DNA from: Ciborinia camelliae
Taxonomy: Eukaryota > Ascomycota > Leotiomycetes > Helotiales > Sclerotiniaceae
NCBI GenBank assembly: GCA_025890175.1
Contig: JANPYM010000005.1
Location: 2,070,166-2,134,165 of the forward strand
Length of the DNA stretch: 64,000 nt
Direction: 5' to 3'
Part shown: in pieces, positions 22,734-32,989 of the stretch
Position numbering within the stretch: position 1 is the first letter of the stretch
How the letters are laid out: every line of letters starts with the position of its first letter
Program-made: the position numbers and the translations under genes
The notes under the pieces: model-generated
The model's input: the letters and a program-made list of their open reading frames with translations, nothing else
Told to the model about the DNA's origin: nothing
Database searches by the model: none

Positions 22734-24026
22734 ATGGCACCGAAACCTTGTGCTATTTGTAAGAGTGCAAGAGCTTTAATTATTCGACCAAAAAATCACC
22801 AAAAACTATGTAAAGCATGTTTCATCGCTATCTTTGAAGCAGAAATTCATCATACTATTACCTCAACATCTCTCTTCTCACCAGGCGATCGAATAGCAAT
22901 AGGAGCATCAGGAGGAAAGGACTCGACTGTTCTCGCATCTGTTCTTAAGACTCTCAACGAAAGATATAATTACGGCCTCGAACTCGTTTTACTGAGTATC
23001 GACGAAGGAATAAAAGGCTATCGCGATGACTCCCTCGAAACAGTCAAGCGCAATGCGGTACAATACGACATGCCCCTCAAAATCGTAGGATACGATGAAT
23101 TATATGGATGGACTATGGATCAAGTTGTCGAAACAATAGGCAAGAAAGGAAATTGTACATATTGTGGCGTCTTTCGCAGACAGGCTTTGGATCGAGGGGC
23201 GAAAATGCTGGGCATTAAACATGTGGTTACAGGACATAATGCAGATGATGTCGCAGAAACTATCTTGATGAACCTCCTGCGCGGAGATCTACCTAGGTTG
23301 GCAAGAAGTACTAGTATTGTTACCGGCGACGAATCAAGCGATGTGCGGAGAAGCAAACCGCTGAAGTATGCATATGAGAAGGAGATTGTACTCTATGCGC
23401 ATCATAAAAAGTTGGATTATTTTACTACGGAATGTCTATACAGTCCTGAGGCCTTCAGAGGTAGTGCGCGGAGCTTGATCAAGAATCTAGAGAGAGTGCG
23501 ACCCAGTGCGATTCTGGATGTTGTGCGCAGCGGAGAAGACATGGCGAAGTTAGTACCAGCAGAAGTTACTGGAATTAGTCACTGCAAGAGTCAGAAAGTC
23601 TCATTGGCCACCACCAACGACGAAGAAGAAGGAAATGGGGGTTGTGGAACCAATGGTCGATCAAGTGGAGGGGAAATGGCGGATATGGAAAAGAAACTCC
23701 AGGAGGATGAAGAAGCCTCAGGGAGAGAAATCGATGTGGCATCCCTCGCATCGAATACCACAAACGGCCAACGTCACGATAGAATAGACAAGTCCGCACC
23801 TCGCAAGGAAGCCAAGAAGGATGGTCGCAAGCTTACAAAACAGACACTGGGAACGTGTAAGAAATGTGGATACATGTCCAGTCAAGAGATTTGCAAAGCA
23901 TGTGTTTTACTAGAAGGTCTAAACAAGAATAGACCGAAGATGGAGATAGAGGTAGATGTAGAGGATGAAGAAGAGAGTTCAACGCTCAGAAGGAGAATGG
24001 AGGGGTTGGCTTTGGCGGCTGGATAG
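22734..24026 (+). CDS. NCS6: Cytoplasmic tRNA 2-thiolation protein 1
   Basis: Single exon, 430 aa, starting [20 protein letters not shown]. Order: N-terminal zinc ribbon (CAICK and LCKACF), PP-loop [17 protein letters not shown] (about 57-72), the conserved [18 protein letters not shown] with redox/cluster cysteines, [32 protein letters not shown], and a C-terminal zinc finger [19 protein letters not shown]. Known role: with NCS2/CTU2 and the URM1 sulfur relay it thiolates wobble uridine 34 of tRNA Lys, Glu and Gln. Compared with yeast it has an extra hydrophilic Glu/Asn/Lys-rich segment of roughly 70-80 residues (about 290-375), between the catalytic core and the last zinc finger, probably disordered. 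The annotated ATG is the one matching the conserved N-terminus; an upstream in-frame extension has no homology. Confidence 0.96.
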   Translation: MAPKPCAICKSARALIIRPKNHQKLCKACFIAIFEAEIHHTITSTSLFSPGDRIAIGASGGKDSTVLASVLKTLNERYNYGLELVLLSIDEGIKGYRDDSLETVKRNAVQYDMPLKIVGYDELYGWTMDQVVETIGKKGNCTYCGVFRRQALDRGAKMLGIKHVVTGHNADDVAETILMNLLRGDLPRLARSTSIVTGDESSDVRRSKPLKYAYEKEIVLYAHHKKLDYFTTECLYSPEAFRGSARSLIKNLERVRPSAILDVVRSGEDMAKLVPAEVTGISHCKSQKVSLATTNDEEEGNGGCGTNGRSSGGEMADMEKKLQEDEEASGREIDVASLASNTTNGQRHDRIDKSAPRKEAKKDGRKLTKQTLGTCKKCGYMSSQEICKACVLLEGLNKNRPKMEIEVDVEDEEESSTLRRRMEGLALAAG

Positions 24027-24350
24027 ATTCCATACATCATATCGTAATTCTATAAATAAAATAAAAAGATATTCAAGAATCGTTCTTGCCTGTAGTGAAT
24101 ACTACTAGTGTGTGAGTGAAGTTCGAATTTGAGATTGGAAGTGAATTGTCGCCTATCCAATCCAAGATTCAACGTTCCCCAAAATCTGATCTGCCATCTA
24201 ATCCTCGATCTTTCAACCACTCGCCCACATTGAGAATACCAATTTACAATATAAAGCTACCTTACCATATCACCACCCTCTCCCCCAACAACCAGCACAC
24301 CAACAACCCTCTCCTCCCAAACCATCCCCCCTCTCACCACCACCACCACC
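24027..24350. other. Short intergenic spacer
   Basis: NCS6 3' flank and promoter/leader of the next small gene. The leader is C/A-rich and ends in a CAC run (24337-24350) just before the ATG. Confidence 0.45.
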
Positions 24351-24838
24351 ATGTCCACCCCCCAGCAACCAGCCGACTCCTCCTTCCCTCCACCAGACCC
24401 AATAGATATATGTCTACCTCCCCACGAATCCCACCAATTCCTCACCCATCGCCCTCGCCCCTCGACCCCACCGACCGACCCCAACGACCAAGCCTATCTT
24501 GCGCGCCTATCCGCATTCGCGACCTGTCGTCGTGCCGAGGGCCTCGCGGCAAACGCTCTCTCCGTAAAGGAAAAAAAGGAGAAGAAGGAGAAGAAAGAAG
24601 AGGAGAAGAAGAAGGAGAGAGAGAAGGAAGAGGGAAAGAGATTATTTGGAGGAACCTTGGCCGAGGTTTTACGAGTGGCGGCTGAATTAAAAGTATGTGA
24701 TACCATGCGTCGAGACAGGATGGAAAAGACATGCATGAGGAACTAGGTAACTAACAATCGATAAATCAATAGATGGAGCACCCCGAGGTGCCGGACGCGG
24801 TTCTAGAGCAAGAGGCCTGGAACAGAGTTATGTATTAG
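24351..24838 (+). CDS. Small Lys/Glu-rich protein of unknown function
   Basis: Exons 24351..24692 and 24773..24838 (80-nt intron, GTATGT to ATCAATAG); 135 aa. Not recognised. The N-terminus is Pro/Ser-rich (residues 1-45). LARLSAFATCRRAEGLAANAL is amphipathic. A highly charged KEKKEKKEKKEEEKKKE-type segment (about 73-96) should form a single alpha-helix. The C-terminus GTLAEVLRVAAELKMEHPEVP continues across the splice and ends in EAWNRVMY. The real splice is supported because the downstream exon keeps the reading frame and lengthens an ordered-looking helix, while read-through gives a basic tail. It could be a small mitochondrial or nuclear factor; nothing in the sequence decides this. Confidence 0.6.
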
Positions 24839-25323
24839 TTTCCGCGCTTCCTACCCCCTGTTGTTGTTGTGAGTATTTATTCTCTTGCATGGTTTGTTTC
24901 TTGTCGGGATATTGGATTTCAAAGGAACATTGACTAATATCCCATGCGCCAGCAGTCCTCCCTCGCTTTTGTGCGCCCGATGTGTTGCTGTGCCTGTGCC
25001 TCCGCGGAGAGAAGATGAAGATGGGTGGATGGATGGAGAATATGCTAGTTCCTTCAAATAAATGAAATTCTTTACCCTTCTGCGATGCCTTTTCCCCTGC
25101 GAATGTGAGTTTATGTGAATGACTAATAGATATGAGGATCTCAAACCATTAGACCATACACCTTCACACAGTCTTCACACTCGAAGAAAGAAGGAATAAA
25201 CAACCAGCAAACATTTTCAAAAGAAGGCCCAGGGCTTACAGGTATGCACACTCTGGCAATCGAACACCGCACCTATTCATACAATGTTCTATTACAAGAA
25301 GTAAACTAACACTATGCTACACG
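24839..25323. other. Intergenic spacer
   Basis: No gene, tRNA or repeat was recognised in this stretch. Confidence 0.4.
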
Positions 25324-26640
25324 CTATACTTCCGCAACTTGAACGGCACTGATCTTGTCGATCCATCCTGAGCTGGGTACAATCCTGCGAACGCTTCGAA
25401 TCTCAACCTCGAATCTCAACCTGGCGTAGCCTGAGATGCGAATGTTGTAACCTCGCTTAAAGACAAGTTGAATGCCACGGATGCCTCTGTTGATGGTGAA
25501 TTCAAGACAGTAACCGCCAAAGCTTACTTCTAGTAGCGATCCTGTTAGGCTTTACTAGAGGCGAGCCTTATGCTGACCAGAGCGAACATCATGAGCATCT
25601 TTCCGTATTCAATGCCCGGTGAGTATTCAGGCTTCTGTGTCCTATCATCGGCATTCAAGTCTGAATGCCAAATTCTCTTGGAAAGTTTCAACATTTCTTG
25701 CTCCATGAAAGATGGTGGACACCACTTGCTGTGCCACCATGCCTGCTATGATTGTCTATCCTCCGATTGAATCTCTTTCCGCCAATATTCTCATATAACT
25801 CGTCTGCATGCTCTTAGATATAGTATCTGATTGCTTGCAACTCTCGTTGAGGGACCGAGGTCAATTGATTTTGTTCGAGTTGTGTCATGTAGAGGAAGAA
25901 GTGAAGAGAAGAAATGAGAAGGAATGAAAAGAATTGGTCAGTATTTGGCGGTTGGTGGAGGGCGGAGGAAGAGGAGGTTGAGCTTGAAGTTGTTTTGGAA
26001 GGAAGAAGTAGGGAAGGTCGAGGTGGAGAGAGGTGAAGGTTTTTAGACTGCTTCAGCCTTCCAATATCCAACAAACCACCAGAGCTTTTGAATGCGCCCA
26101 TAGAAATCCCAGCCGCCCTCATTGCATTTGGGTCATCATTTCTGGGATTTCTTGCCAGATCCTATAATATGAATTAGTCAACCATCATATCAAGATTGAC
26201 AATCTACACTTACCAGAATTTTAGCAGCTGCTGCAACTCTGGCGTTCTTTTCTATCAACAATCTCATCTCCTTGGCTGTCCAGTATCGGCTATCTAAATA
26301 CCGGCGATTCGTGAGGTTTCTCTCACCACAGCATTATATTGAGGAAGAATGCTTTCATAGGGTATTGAGAGGTTTGGGATGTATCTCAAACTATCCACAC
26401 CGGTTTGCCCTGGGGTTGTTAGTCAGGTGATGTAAACAGACACCTAGGGGTATTGTAGCAGCAGCAGCGAGTCTCTGGTTGCCTCCGCCAACTTTTTTAT
26501 GGTCCTTTTGGTGTTGCAACAGCCTGATCTCTGTCTAAAGGTTTCATTCCATGATTTTTTAAGTAGTTGAGGACATCGGGTGTTGAAACAAACATTGGAA
26601 ATGATGAGCGAAGCGATCAAGATGCCGTAGAGGACATTGC
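25324..26640 (-). pseudogene. Decayed protein-coding gene, unrecognised
   Basis: Minus-strand segments read as protein in succession but in different frames. They are: a piece with LNYLKNHGMKPLDRDQAVA (about 26480-26600); a piece with GGGNQRLAAAATIPLG, then GVDSLRYIPNLSIPYESILP (about 26330-26490); SRYWTAKEMRLLIEKNARVA joined over a plausible 55-nt intron (26163-26217) to LARNPRNDDPNA; a piece with AWWHSKWCPPSF and SPGIEYGKMLMMFALVS (about 25560-25745); and the final piece [14 protein letters not shown] to a stop at 25324. At least two joins need single-base shifts rather than introns. No intact start-to-stop frame exists. Amino-acid composition and aromatic motifs look like real former coding sequence, not chance. 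The family was not recognised. It lies downstream of the RraA-like gene on the same strand. Confidence 0.5.
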
Positions 26641-26879
26641 TCAGCATCTATTGACACGATTGCAGGTTTCGCCACGAGCCTATTGACTATAGTTGGACGT
26701 GGCCATCGTTGTGTGTGCGTTATACCTCTATGTTTGTCATGAGTGTGTCGGACTGAAAGCCGCGAGGATGTGTGATACTCGGTTCGACTTCATCTCTATG
26801 CGAGTAGTATCTTGATGACCACGCGAAACTCTGTACACCTATCATTACAATCCACGAGGACTTCGGCATGCGCATTCAA

Positions 26880-27738
26880 TCATTCTCGATGCTTCTTGAA
26901 GGCTTCTTGGACCGACATTCCTTGCTTAACTTCTCCTTTCACACGATCATCCGCTGCAACAAGACCTGGCAGTATTGAAATAACACTAGCTACTTTTTCT
27001 TGTGGGATGATGACCACACCGTTCTTGGGATCGCAGAATGCTAGGTCTCCAGGATAGACGTTTGTTCCGTCAACTTTCAATGGTACTTGAACTGCATGAG
27101 GCTTGGATTCGGCACCAGCACCAACAATTGATGTGCCGCGGGACCATATCTGCAGGAGCCATCAGCAAAATTCGGAAATAATCTGAAGGTTTTTGATGTC
27201 TCAACAATTGCGATAGGTCGATCTTGGCGAATGGTAAAGGGGGTCGGTCATTCAGGGTTCTACAGGGGCCTCTATACGAGGGAAAATGGACTAGACAACT
27301 TACAGGAATGCCAGTAGCCTCAAGTTCATCAAGATCTCTGACCCTGCCACTGACGACCACACCCTTAGCGCCAAGAACTTGGGCTCTCAGAGCCATGATT
27401 CCACCTAGTACAGCATTTTTCTGGCCCTCAGGTTGAGTTATAATCACAATCGAGTCAGGGACCGTAAGATCAACCCAATGCTTATCAGTGGGAATATTTG
27501 CCGCGGGGTAATTGGAGATATCTGCACTGTTCTTTGGGGCAAAAATGACAGTTGAAACTGGAGCAATAGTAATTTTATCGAAAGCTGTTGAAGTAAATGC
27601 AGGCTTGAGGTCAGGGAGGAATCCAGAACCAGATACTTTAAGCTTAAGAAGAGCATCGGCAATATCACAAGCTGTGTATTGCTTTTGAAGAGCTTCAATC
27701 TGCCCCTTGAGGAGATTTGATTGATCTAAAGTAGACAT
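26880..27738 (-). CDS. RraA-like / HMG-aldolase family protein
   Basis: Minus-strand exons 27738..27304 and 27149..26880; 234 aa. Starts MSTLDQSNLLKGQIEALQKQ. The family fold is shown by YTACDIADALLKLK, NAVLGGIMALRAQVLGAKGVVVSG, the RVRDLDEL motif that binds substrate and metal, then GIPIWSRGTSIVGAG restored over the 154-nt intron, and VYPGDLAFCDPKNGVVIIPQEK. Homologues include 4-hydroxy-4-methyl-2-oxoglutarate/oxaloacetate-decarboxylating aldolases and the bacterial RNase E inhibitor RraA. In fungi the likely activity is a divalent-metal-dependent aldolase or oxaloacetate decarboxylase in the cytosol; the exact substrate is not known. The Gly..Arg-x-x-Asp set needed for catalysis is present. 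It is divergent from URA3 (1.45 kb between starts). The final residues are AFKKHRE. Confidence 0.88.
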
Positions 27739-27820
27739 TGCTCAAATTGAGAATTTGATGAGGAAGCTTTCAAATACGCAAAAAAAGGGGGGCATCAAAT
27801 AGAAGAGTCTACTGAAGATA

Positions 27821-27859
27821 TATATATATGAATGAATGGATATATATATGAATGAATGA
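27821..27859. repeat. 19-20 bp tandem duplication
   Basis: The unit tatatatatgaatgaatgg occurs twice head to tail, about 85 bp upstream of the RraA-like start codon. It combines a TA run with an AATG dinucleotide-like repeat; probably replication slippage. Confidence 0.8.
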
Positions 27860-28520
27860 GGTTTATTGTTGATAATTGATGATCTAGAGATAAGTTTTAA
27901 TCTGGTTTGCTTTTGTTTGCTTTTGTTTCCTAGGTAAGGTTTTATTCAATCCATGTTTACTACCTGCTGCTTGAAAGTATTCCGGATGCCGCTATATGCA
28001 CTTTGAAGTTATGATCAAATAAATCATCTTTTCTCTTATTGAACCTCTCACCATCAACACCAAGAATAGCCAAGATCCTCAGATACACAGATATCCAAAC
28101 AGAATGTCAACTGGAACCCATTCCTGTGGTTCCGAAACTCGTCTCCTCATTTTGAAAATTGTGGACTCACAACTAATAACTAACTGATAAATACTGTAGA
28201 GGCACAAAGGACCAACAATTTACAAAGTCTCGGATCTACCGAGTCCCTCCAGTCCAGCTAGTACCTAGTAGGTGGGTGGGTAGTTACTACTAGTTATTGA
28301 TCGAGAGAAGCTACGAGGAGACATGAAAGACATGAAAGACATGTTAGACAACACAAATAATACCTTGTCGGTCACCAAACTAGATTTGCACCACCCTACA
28401 TAGACTGGGGCAGTATCTGCGGGTACATGGAGAAACAGAGAGATTATGATTATAACTGTTGAAGGTCTTTTCATCGATTGCTTCAAGATTACCTATGTAG
28501 TATGGACCTAGGTAGGGAGG

Positions 28521-28550
28521 TAGCTGGAGGTAGCTGGAGGTAGCTGGAGG
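28521..28550. repeat. Tandem repeat, three copies of a 10-mer
   Basis: Three perfect copies of tagctggagg, flanked by partial copies (ggtagggagg and tagatgg). Confidence 0.85.
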
Positions 28551-29191
28551 TAGATGGTTAAAAAAAGAAGAAGCGTGAAGCCAAGAATATTAATTACTAT
28601 TTTGTATTTTTTATTTTTTTTATTATAACAATTAATATTTATTCAATATTCCATAGTTAATTACCAATATTAAATATCAAATCATCATAAATATCGATAT
28701 TAATATGAATAATAATATTAATAATAATATTAATATGAGCCCAATTACCAAGGGGGAAAATACCGGTGGTCACTGGAAACCTTAAAATATTGGTTCGACT
28801 GGGTAGGTGGCGCATTGCATTTAATGGTTCGACCAGTACCCAGGAAGGTCCGGTAAGGCAGGAGGTCCCTAGTAAAAGGATGAAGACTTGACGCACATGA
28901 ATGAATTATCGCTAAATTTAATTTTATTTCTTTAAGACTTCCATTTCGACTTCGACATAAAGGTTCACGGGTACCCTCCAGTACTCTTACTCCATCCATA
29001 CAGCTCACGAAACATCAAACATCAATCCGAGTTCTCTCCTCCTTCTCCTTTCTCATTTCTCCTTTTTTGATATCTATATCTAAGTGAAGCAGTACAAGTA
29101 CCAGTACCAGTGCCAGTACCAGTATCAGCGAAGGAACAAAGAAAGAACGAAAGAAAGATAGAAAGACTATTCAAGAGATTTTTATTTCATT

Positions 29192-30331
29192 ATGTCTTCA
29201 GCCACCTCTCATCCTGTCGCGAAATCCTCGTTCGAGGATCGATCCTCGAAAACAAAGCACCCCTTATCCGCCTATTTACTTCGTCTCATGACCCTTAAAC
29301 AATCGAATCTATGCGTCAGCGCCGATGTCTCTACTGCCGGCGAACTTCTCCGACTAGCAGATTCTGTCGGTCCATCCATCGTCGTGCTGAAAACCCATTT
29401 TGATCTCATCAACAACTGGGACTACAATCTAACCACCGGTACAGGAGCGCGCCTCAACCGTCTCGCGCGCCGTCATGGATTCCTCATATTCGAAGATCGA
29501 AAATTCGGTGATATTGGAAATACTGTGCAATTACAATATACAGAAGGCACGGCCAAGATCATCGAGTGGTCGCATATCACCAATGTTAACATGATACCCG
29601 GAAAAGCCAGCGTAGATTCCTTGGCCGAAGCAGCAGCACGATGGAGAGAACGCAAACGTTATGAAGTCAAGACGAATATATCGGTAGGAACCCCTCGACC
29701 CGAAAGCATCGAAAGCGACGAAGATCAAATCACCACCCCTATAAGTCTTAGTAGCGGGCCTAATGAAGTCATGGATGGTGTTCATGGATTGGAAGCACAT
29801 GAGGCGAATATTGGACGAAAAGCTAGTATCGTTTCTATCACCACCGTGTCGCAACATTTCGAACCAGCCAACTCCCCACGCTCGCGCATCGATTTTGATG
29901 ATACCGAGGAAGAACCATATCCTGGAATTGAGGAGGCGCCTCTGGAAAGAGGTCTTCTGATATTAGCACAGATGAGTAGCGCGGGAAATTTCATGACGAG
30001 AGAGTATACGAATGCGTGTGTGGAGAGCGCAAGAGAACATAAACAATACGTGATGGGCTTTATTTCGCAGGAAACATTAAATACGGAGGCGGATGATGAT
30101 TTTATTAGCATGACTCCAGGCTGTCAGTTACCGCCTGAGAATGATGAAGAGGCAGAATTGGAGGGCGATGGAAAGGGGCAGCAGTATAATACTCCAGGAA
30201 AGCTGGTGGGGCTCGGCTGTGATGTAGTCATCGTTGGGAGGGGAATCATTCGCTCGGATGACCCGAAGTGGGAGGCGGAGAGGTACAGGAGGAAGGCTTG
30301 GGAGGCATATGAGGAGAGGATCAAAGCATAA
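29192..30331 (+). CDS. URA3: Orotidine 5'-phosphate decarboxylase
   Basis: Single exon, 379 aa, starting [18 protein letters not shown]. Catalytic regions: [18 protein letters not shown], the phosphate/orotate-binding [10 protein letters not shown] (about 65-73) and [19 protein letters not shown], with the Asp-x-Lys-x-x-Asp catalytic array (about 100-106; Gly replaces the common Ala). The C-terminal phosphate loop lies in [16 protein letters not shown]. Between the two halves lies a hydrophilic insertion of roughly 90-100 residues (about 160-255), typical of filamentous-ascomycete pyrG proteins. Reaction: OMP to UMP plus CO2, the last step of de novo pyrimidine synthesis in the cytosol. No defects are seen. 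The gene name in moulds is usually pyrG. Confidence 0.97.
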   Translation: MSSATSHPVAKSSFEDRSSKTKHPLSAYLLRLMTLKQSNLCVSADVSTAGELLRLADSVGPSIVVLKTHFDLINNWDYNLTTGTGARLNRLARRHGFLIFEDRKFGDIGNTVQLQYTEGTAKIIEWSHITNVNMIPGKASVDSLAEAAARWRERKRYEVKTNISVGTPRPESIESDEDQITTPISLSSGPNEVMDGVHGLEAHEANIGRKASIVSITTVSQHFEPANSPRSRIDFDDTEEEPYPGIEEAPLERGLLILAQMSSAGNFMTREYTNACVESAREHKQYVMGFISQETLNTEADDDFISMTPGCQLPPENDEEAELEGDGKGQQYNTPGKLVGLGCDVVIVGRGIIRSDDPKWEAERYRRKAWEAYEERIKA

Positions 30332-31081
30332 AGACAAGGAAGGAAAGGACCAGGAGAAAGAAAAGCGGAGGGAATCTGGCAAGGGTCATAATGTACTTTT
30401 AGGAAGAACAAGGACGGGATGTCTGTCGATTGTATTGCTCAAAAGCATATTGGTAGCAACCAATGATCCAGAACGGGGTTGGAAATTTCCACACCATGCT
30501 ATATTTCCAAATTCAACAAGCGCAAGTTAGATACCCGTTAAAATGTGGTCGTTCTATTTTTGTTTCGGCTTTTATGCATTCAGTATCTTCAGTTTTTAGG
30601 TGGTTGTTTTCATCTGTTTAGTTCCATCACATTGTTTTGAAAAGCTTTCTTTCAATAGCATATCATGAGATACATGCAGTATCTAACATCACAATTCACA
30701 GGAAGTTAAGCTGTCGAACCTTGTTTCACACCACACGAACACGGAAAGTTCCCAAATCGCATGTTTATTTTATGTTACGCCCTTTCCTTTCTTTGCCTTA
30801 CGGTTGTACCTACTTACAATGGCAGAGGTCCGGGGAAAGTACCCAGAAAGGTTGATCGCTAAGCAGCCCGTAAAAATGATTGCGGCTTTACAATTTCAAG
30901 AGGGCAGGAACACTTAGGAGGCAACTGATGATACTGTGAAACTGATGTTGAGACTGATACGATAACCACTCCCCTAAGCTCCACCTTTTTTTGTTGGTGC
31001 CCGGCCAAAGTTCCAAAAATTTCTATTTTCATAAGTGGAGACTGCCAGTTATTACCAGTGCAGATATTATGCCGGCCAGAT
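30332..31081. other. URA3 3' flank
   Basis: No gene recognised. Plain moderately AT-rich sequence up to the transposon-like element. Confidence 0.5.
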
Positions 31082-31476
31082 TAGAGGTCTTTAGCAAAAT
31101 TTCTTAAGTTTCTTAAGTTGCTAGCTATGCCTAAAATGGATTTTGATAAATCGAACTGACCATTCAAAGCTTTTGAAATCGATTAATAATCAAGATCCAA
31201 TTAAATTTTATTTAGCTTTCGTTTAATTTTAGCGTTACGCACTGTTGCTTTTTTCATAATTTTCATAAGTTTTGCAAGGGTTAATTGGATCCACAAAAAG
31301 ATAGCAACGTAAGAAACGGTCTTGACAACTAATCAAGATCGTTTCTTAAGTTTCTTACGTTGCTATCTCCCAAATAGGCAAAAAACGCTATACCTATTTA
31401 AATTTAGCTTCGAAGATCTATACCTACTTAGGGCCACTAGAGTTAGCTAGCTTGGAAATTTTGCTAAATCCCTCTA
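31082..31476. mobile_element. MITE-like non-autonomous DNA transposon, TA target duplication
   Basis: A 391-bp element (31084-31474) is bounded by terminal inverted repeats GAGGTCTTTAGCAAAATTTC (left, 31084-31103) and, reading inward from the right, GAGGGATTTAGCAAAATTTC (31474-31455), matching at 18 of 20 positions. A TA dinucleotide lies immediately outside both ends (31082-31083 and 31475-31476), as expected for Tc1/mariner-superfamily insertion. There is no open frame, so it is non-autonomous. Inside is an exact 18-bp inverted repeat, 31300-31317 with 31350-31367, plus a nested 14-of-15 repeat (31311-31325 with 31333-31347). A TTTCTTAAG motif is repeated directly near 31101 and 31342. It lies 38 bp beyond the O-methyltransferase stop codon. 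Superfamily is inferred from the TA duplication only. Confidence 0.72.
31300..31367. repeat. Perfect 18-bp inverted repeat inside the MITE
   Basis: gatagcaacgtaagaaac at 31300-31317 is the exact reverse complement of 31350-31367, with a 32-nt loop. The loop itself contains a second foldback, giving two alternative hairpin registers caused by a duplicated TTTCTTA segment. Confidence 0.85.
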
Positions 31477-31514
31477 TTATCATACAGTGGGTGTGATTCC
31501 AGAGAAACCCTGCC

Positions 31515-32989
31515 TCAATCCATGACCTCTGCCTCCACCAGACCTTCGGAAACTCCATCAGGAGCAGGATAGAACCCCAGACCCTTCAGACCCGAACGAT
31601 GGAGGATATCTATGAATTGGTCCTGGGTTCTCTCCGCTCCTGGCAGTGTCATCATGTTAAAATCTTGCGCCACTGCCCACGTCGATGCTCCGGATCTGGG
31701 GATCATCTGTTCGTGTATGAAGAGTTGGGAATAGCCGGGCTTCATGGCTTTGCGAAGCTCGGTGAGAATCGGTACACATTGGCCATCGGGGAAATCGTGC
31801 AGTACCTGGCGGATGTAGTAGGCTCGAGCTCCCATCTCACAAATTGTTAGTGGATGCCATTATGGAAACAGATTACGCTCCACTATTTGAAAATTTGAAG
31901 TGGGATTATATACCTTTGATAGGCTGCTCAGTAAAGCAGTCATGGATCAAGTACTCGATTCCTTCGTTCTTGACTGCACCATTGATGATATGGGGTTGAT
32001 CCCGAACTATGAATCGACCCTGCAGCTCTAGGAAAGATGATTTGAGCGCGACCGTCTTTTGGCCATATCCACCCCCAACATCAACCCATGTAGCCGAGAT
32101 AGAAGTATCGCCATCGGCCAAGAATTGACCCATTGGGAAGAGATCTGGCGCCAACGAGTTTCCTTCCCCCCACGTATTCATCAGAGTTGCGAATCCTTGA
32201 GCGGTGTCGGGTTTCTCCATGAGAATCCCAAATAAGTCCTTATCCTTACACTGGAAAGCATCTTGAAACGCAGTGTTCTTTGGATCGGTCGGGTTTTGAT
32301 ACTTGGTAGAAACAAGATGTCTAGGTGATGCCAAGTATGCTGGACCCAGAAAATCGGTGCTGGGCGAAACCATGAATTAGCTTTCGCAGAGTCGTGATTA
32401 GAAAATACCAGGTAGCAACTCCCTTTGTGAAGTTTGAGTCTGCGAATAATGCATAAGCAGAAGACAGGGTGTAGTATTGTTCGTTCTCTGGATGGCCCCG
32501 AAGGCAGCCAAACTGCGGAGCAGACGGGATTTGCATATCAGTATAAGCGATGAGGGCAGTAATCATGGGGAATCACACCAAGGAAAACCGTATCTGCTTT
32601 GGTGGCATGGGCTAACTCATCTAGTCTTTCTCCCCGCGGAAAGTATGGGGAATAAGTTCAAGTCAAAAGCGATGCGGACCGAGATGCTCTCCACAGGCTA
32701 AGATAGATGGTCAGTTTACTTACGGTACTTATAGTTTTTGTTCTACGGCTGATAGCATGGCTTTTATCTGAGAAAGAATCACGCGAGCGATGGCATCAGC
32801 CGGTTTTTCCAGGAAAATTGAAACATCTCTTGCAGCGAGACGAAGTTTTGTCCTCAGCAGATGATTTTCCAGGACCGCAGCAGGTGGATTGTATATGAGA
32901 GCTTCAAGTTGGGAGAGGAGCTGTTCGGGTGAGGTGAAAACTGGGCCATGGTGGGAATCAGGACAAAAACGAGGAAGATAATAATTCAA
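31515..32989 (-). pseudogene. O-methyltransferase (fungal COMT-like) with a frameshift
   Basis: Minus-strand segments 32989..32747, 32697..32577, 32512..32409, 32359..31914, 31828..31515 join in phase with one exception and would give about 408 residues, the usual length of fungal O-methyltransferases. The N-terminal dimerisation part runs to EKPADAIARVILSQ and then VRIAFDLNLFPIL. ELAHATKAD follows, YQNPTDP comes before the SAM-binding WVDVGGGYGQKTVALK, then ARAYYIRQVLHDFPDGQC (catalytic His region) and MKPGYSQLFIHEQMIP. In segment 2 the frame shifts by one base between 32617 and 32640, where the upstream frame hits TGA (32617-32619). The first donor is also unclear: the expected CAG/GT after VILSQ reads CAG/AT, so the model uses a GTAGAA 21 nt later. 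A degenerate or very recently broken gene, or a sequence error. Confidence 0.75.

Larger units (their letters stand above)
27739..29191. other. Divergent intergenic region with tandem and AT-rich repeats
   Basis: Promoters of the RraA-like gene and of URA3. It contains an exact 19-nt tandem duplication (27821-27859), three 10-bp tagctggagg units at 28521-28550 and a strongly AT-rich patch at 28570-28735 with nested TAATATTA palindromes. An accagt-type repeat (29098-29125) sits in the probable URA3 leader. No gene seen. Confidence 0.6.

Noticed and set aside
25245..25275. tRNA B-box-like sequence (GTTCGATT, minus strand)
   Set aside because: No paired T-stem, no D-arm or acceptor stem at the right distance.
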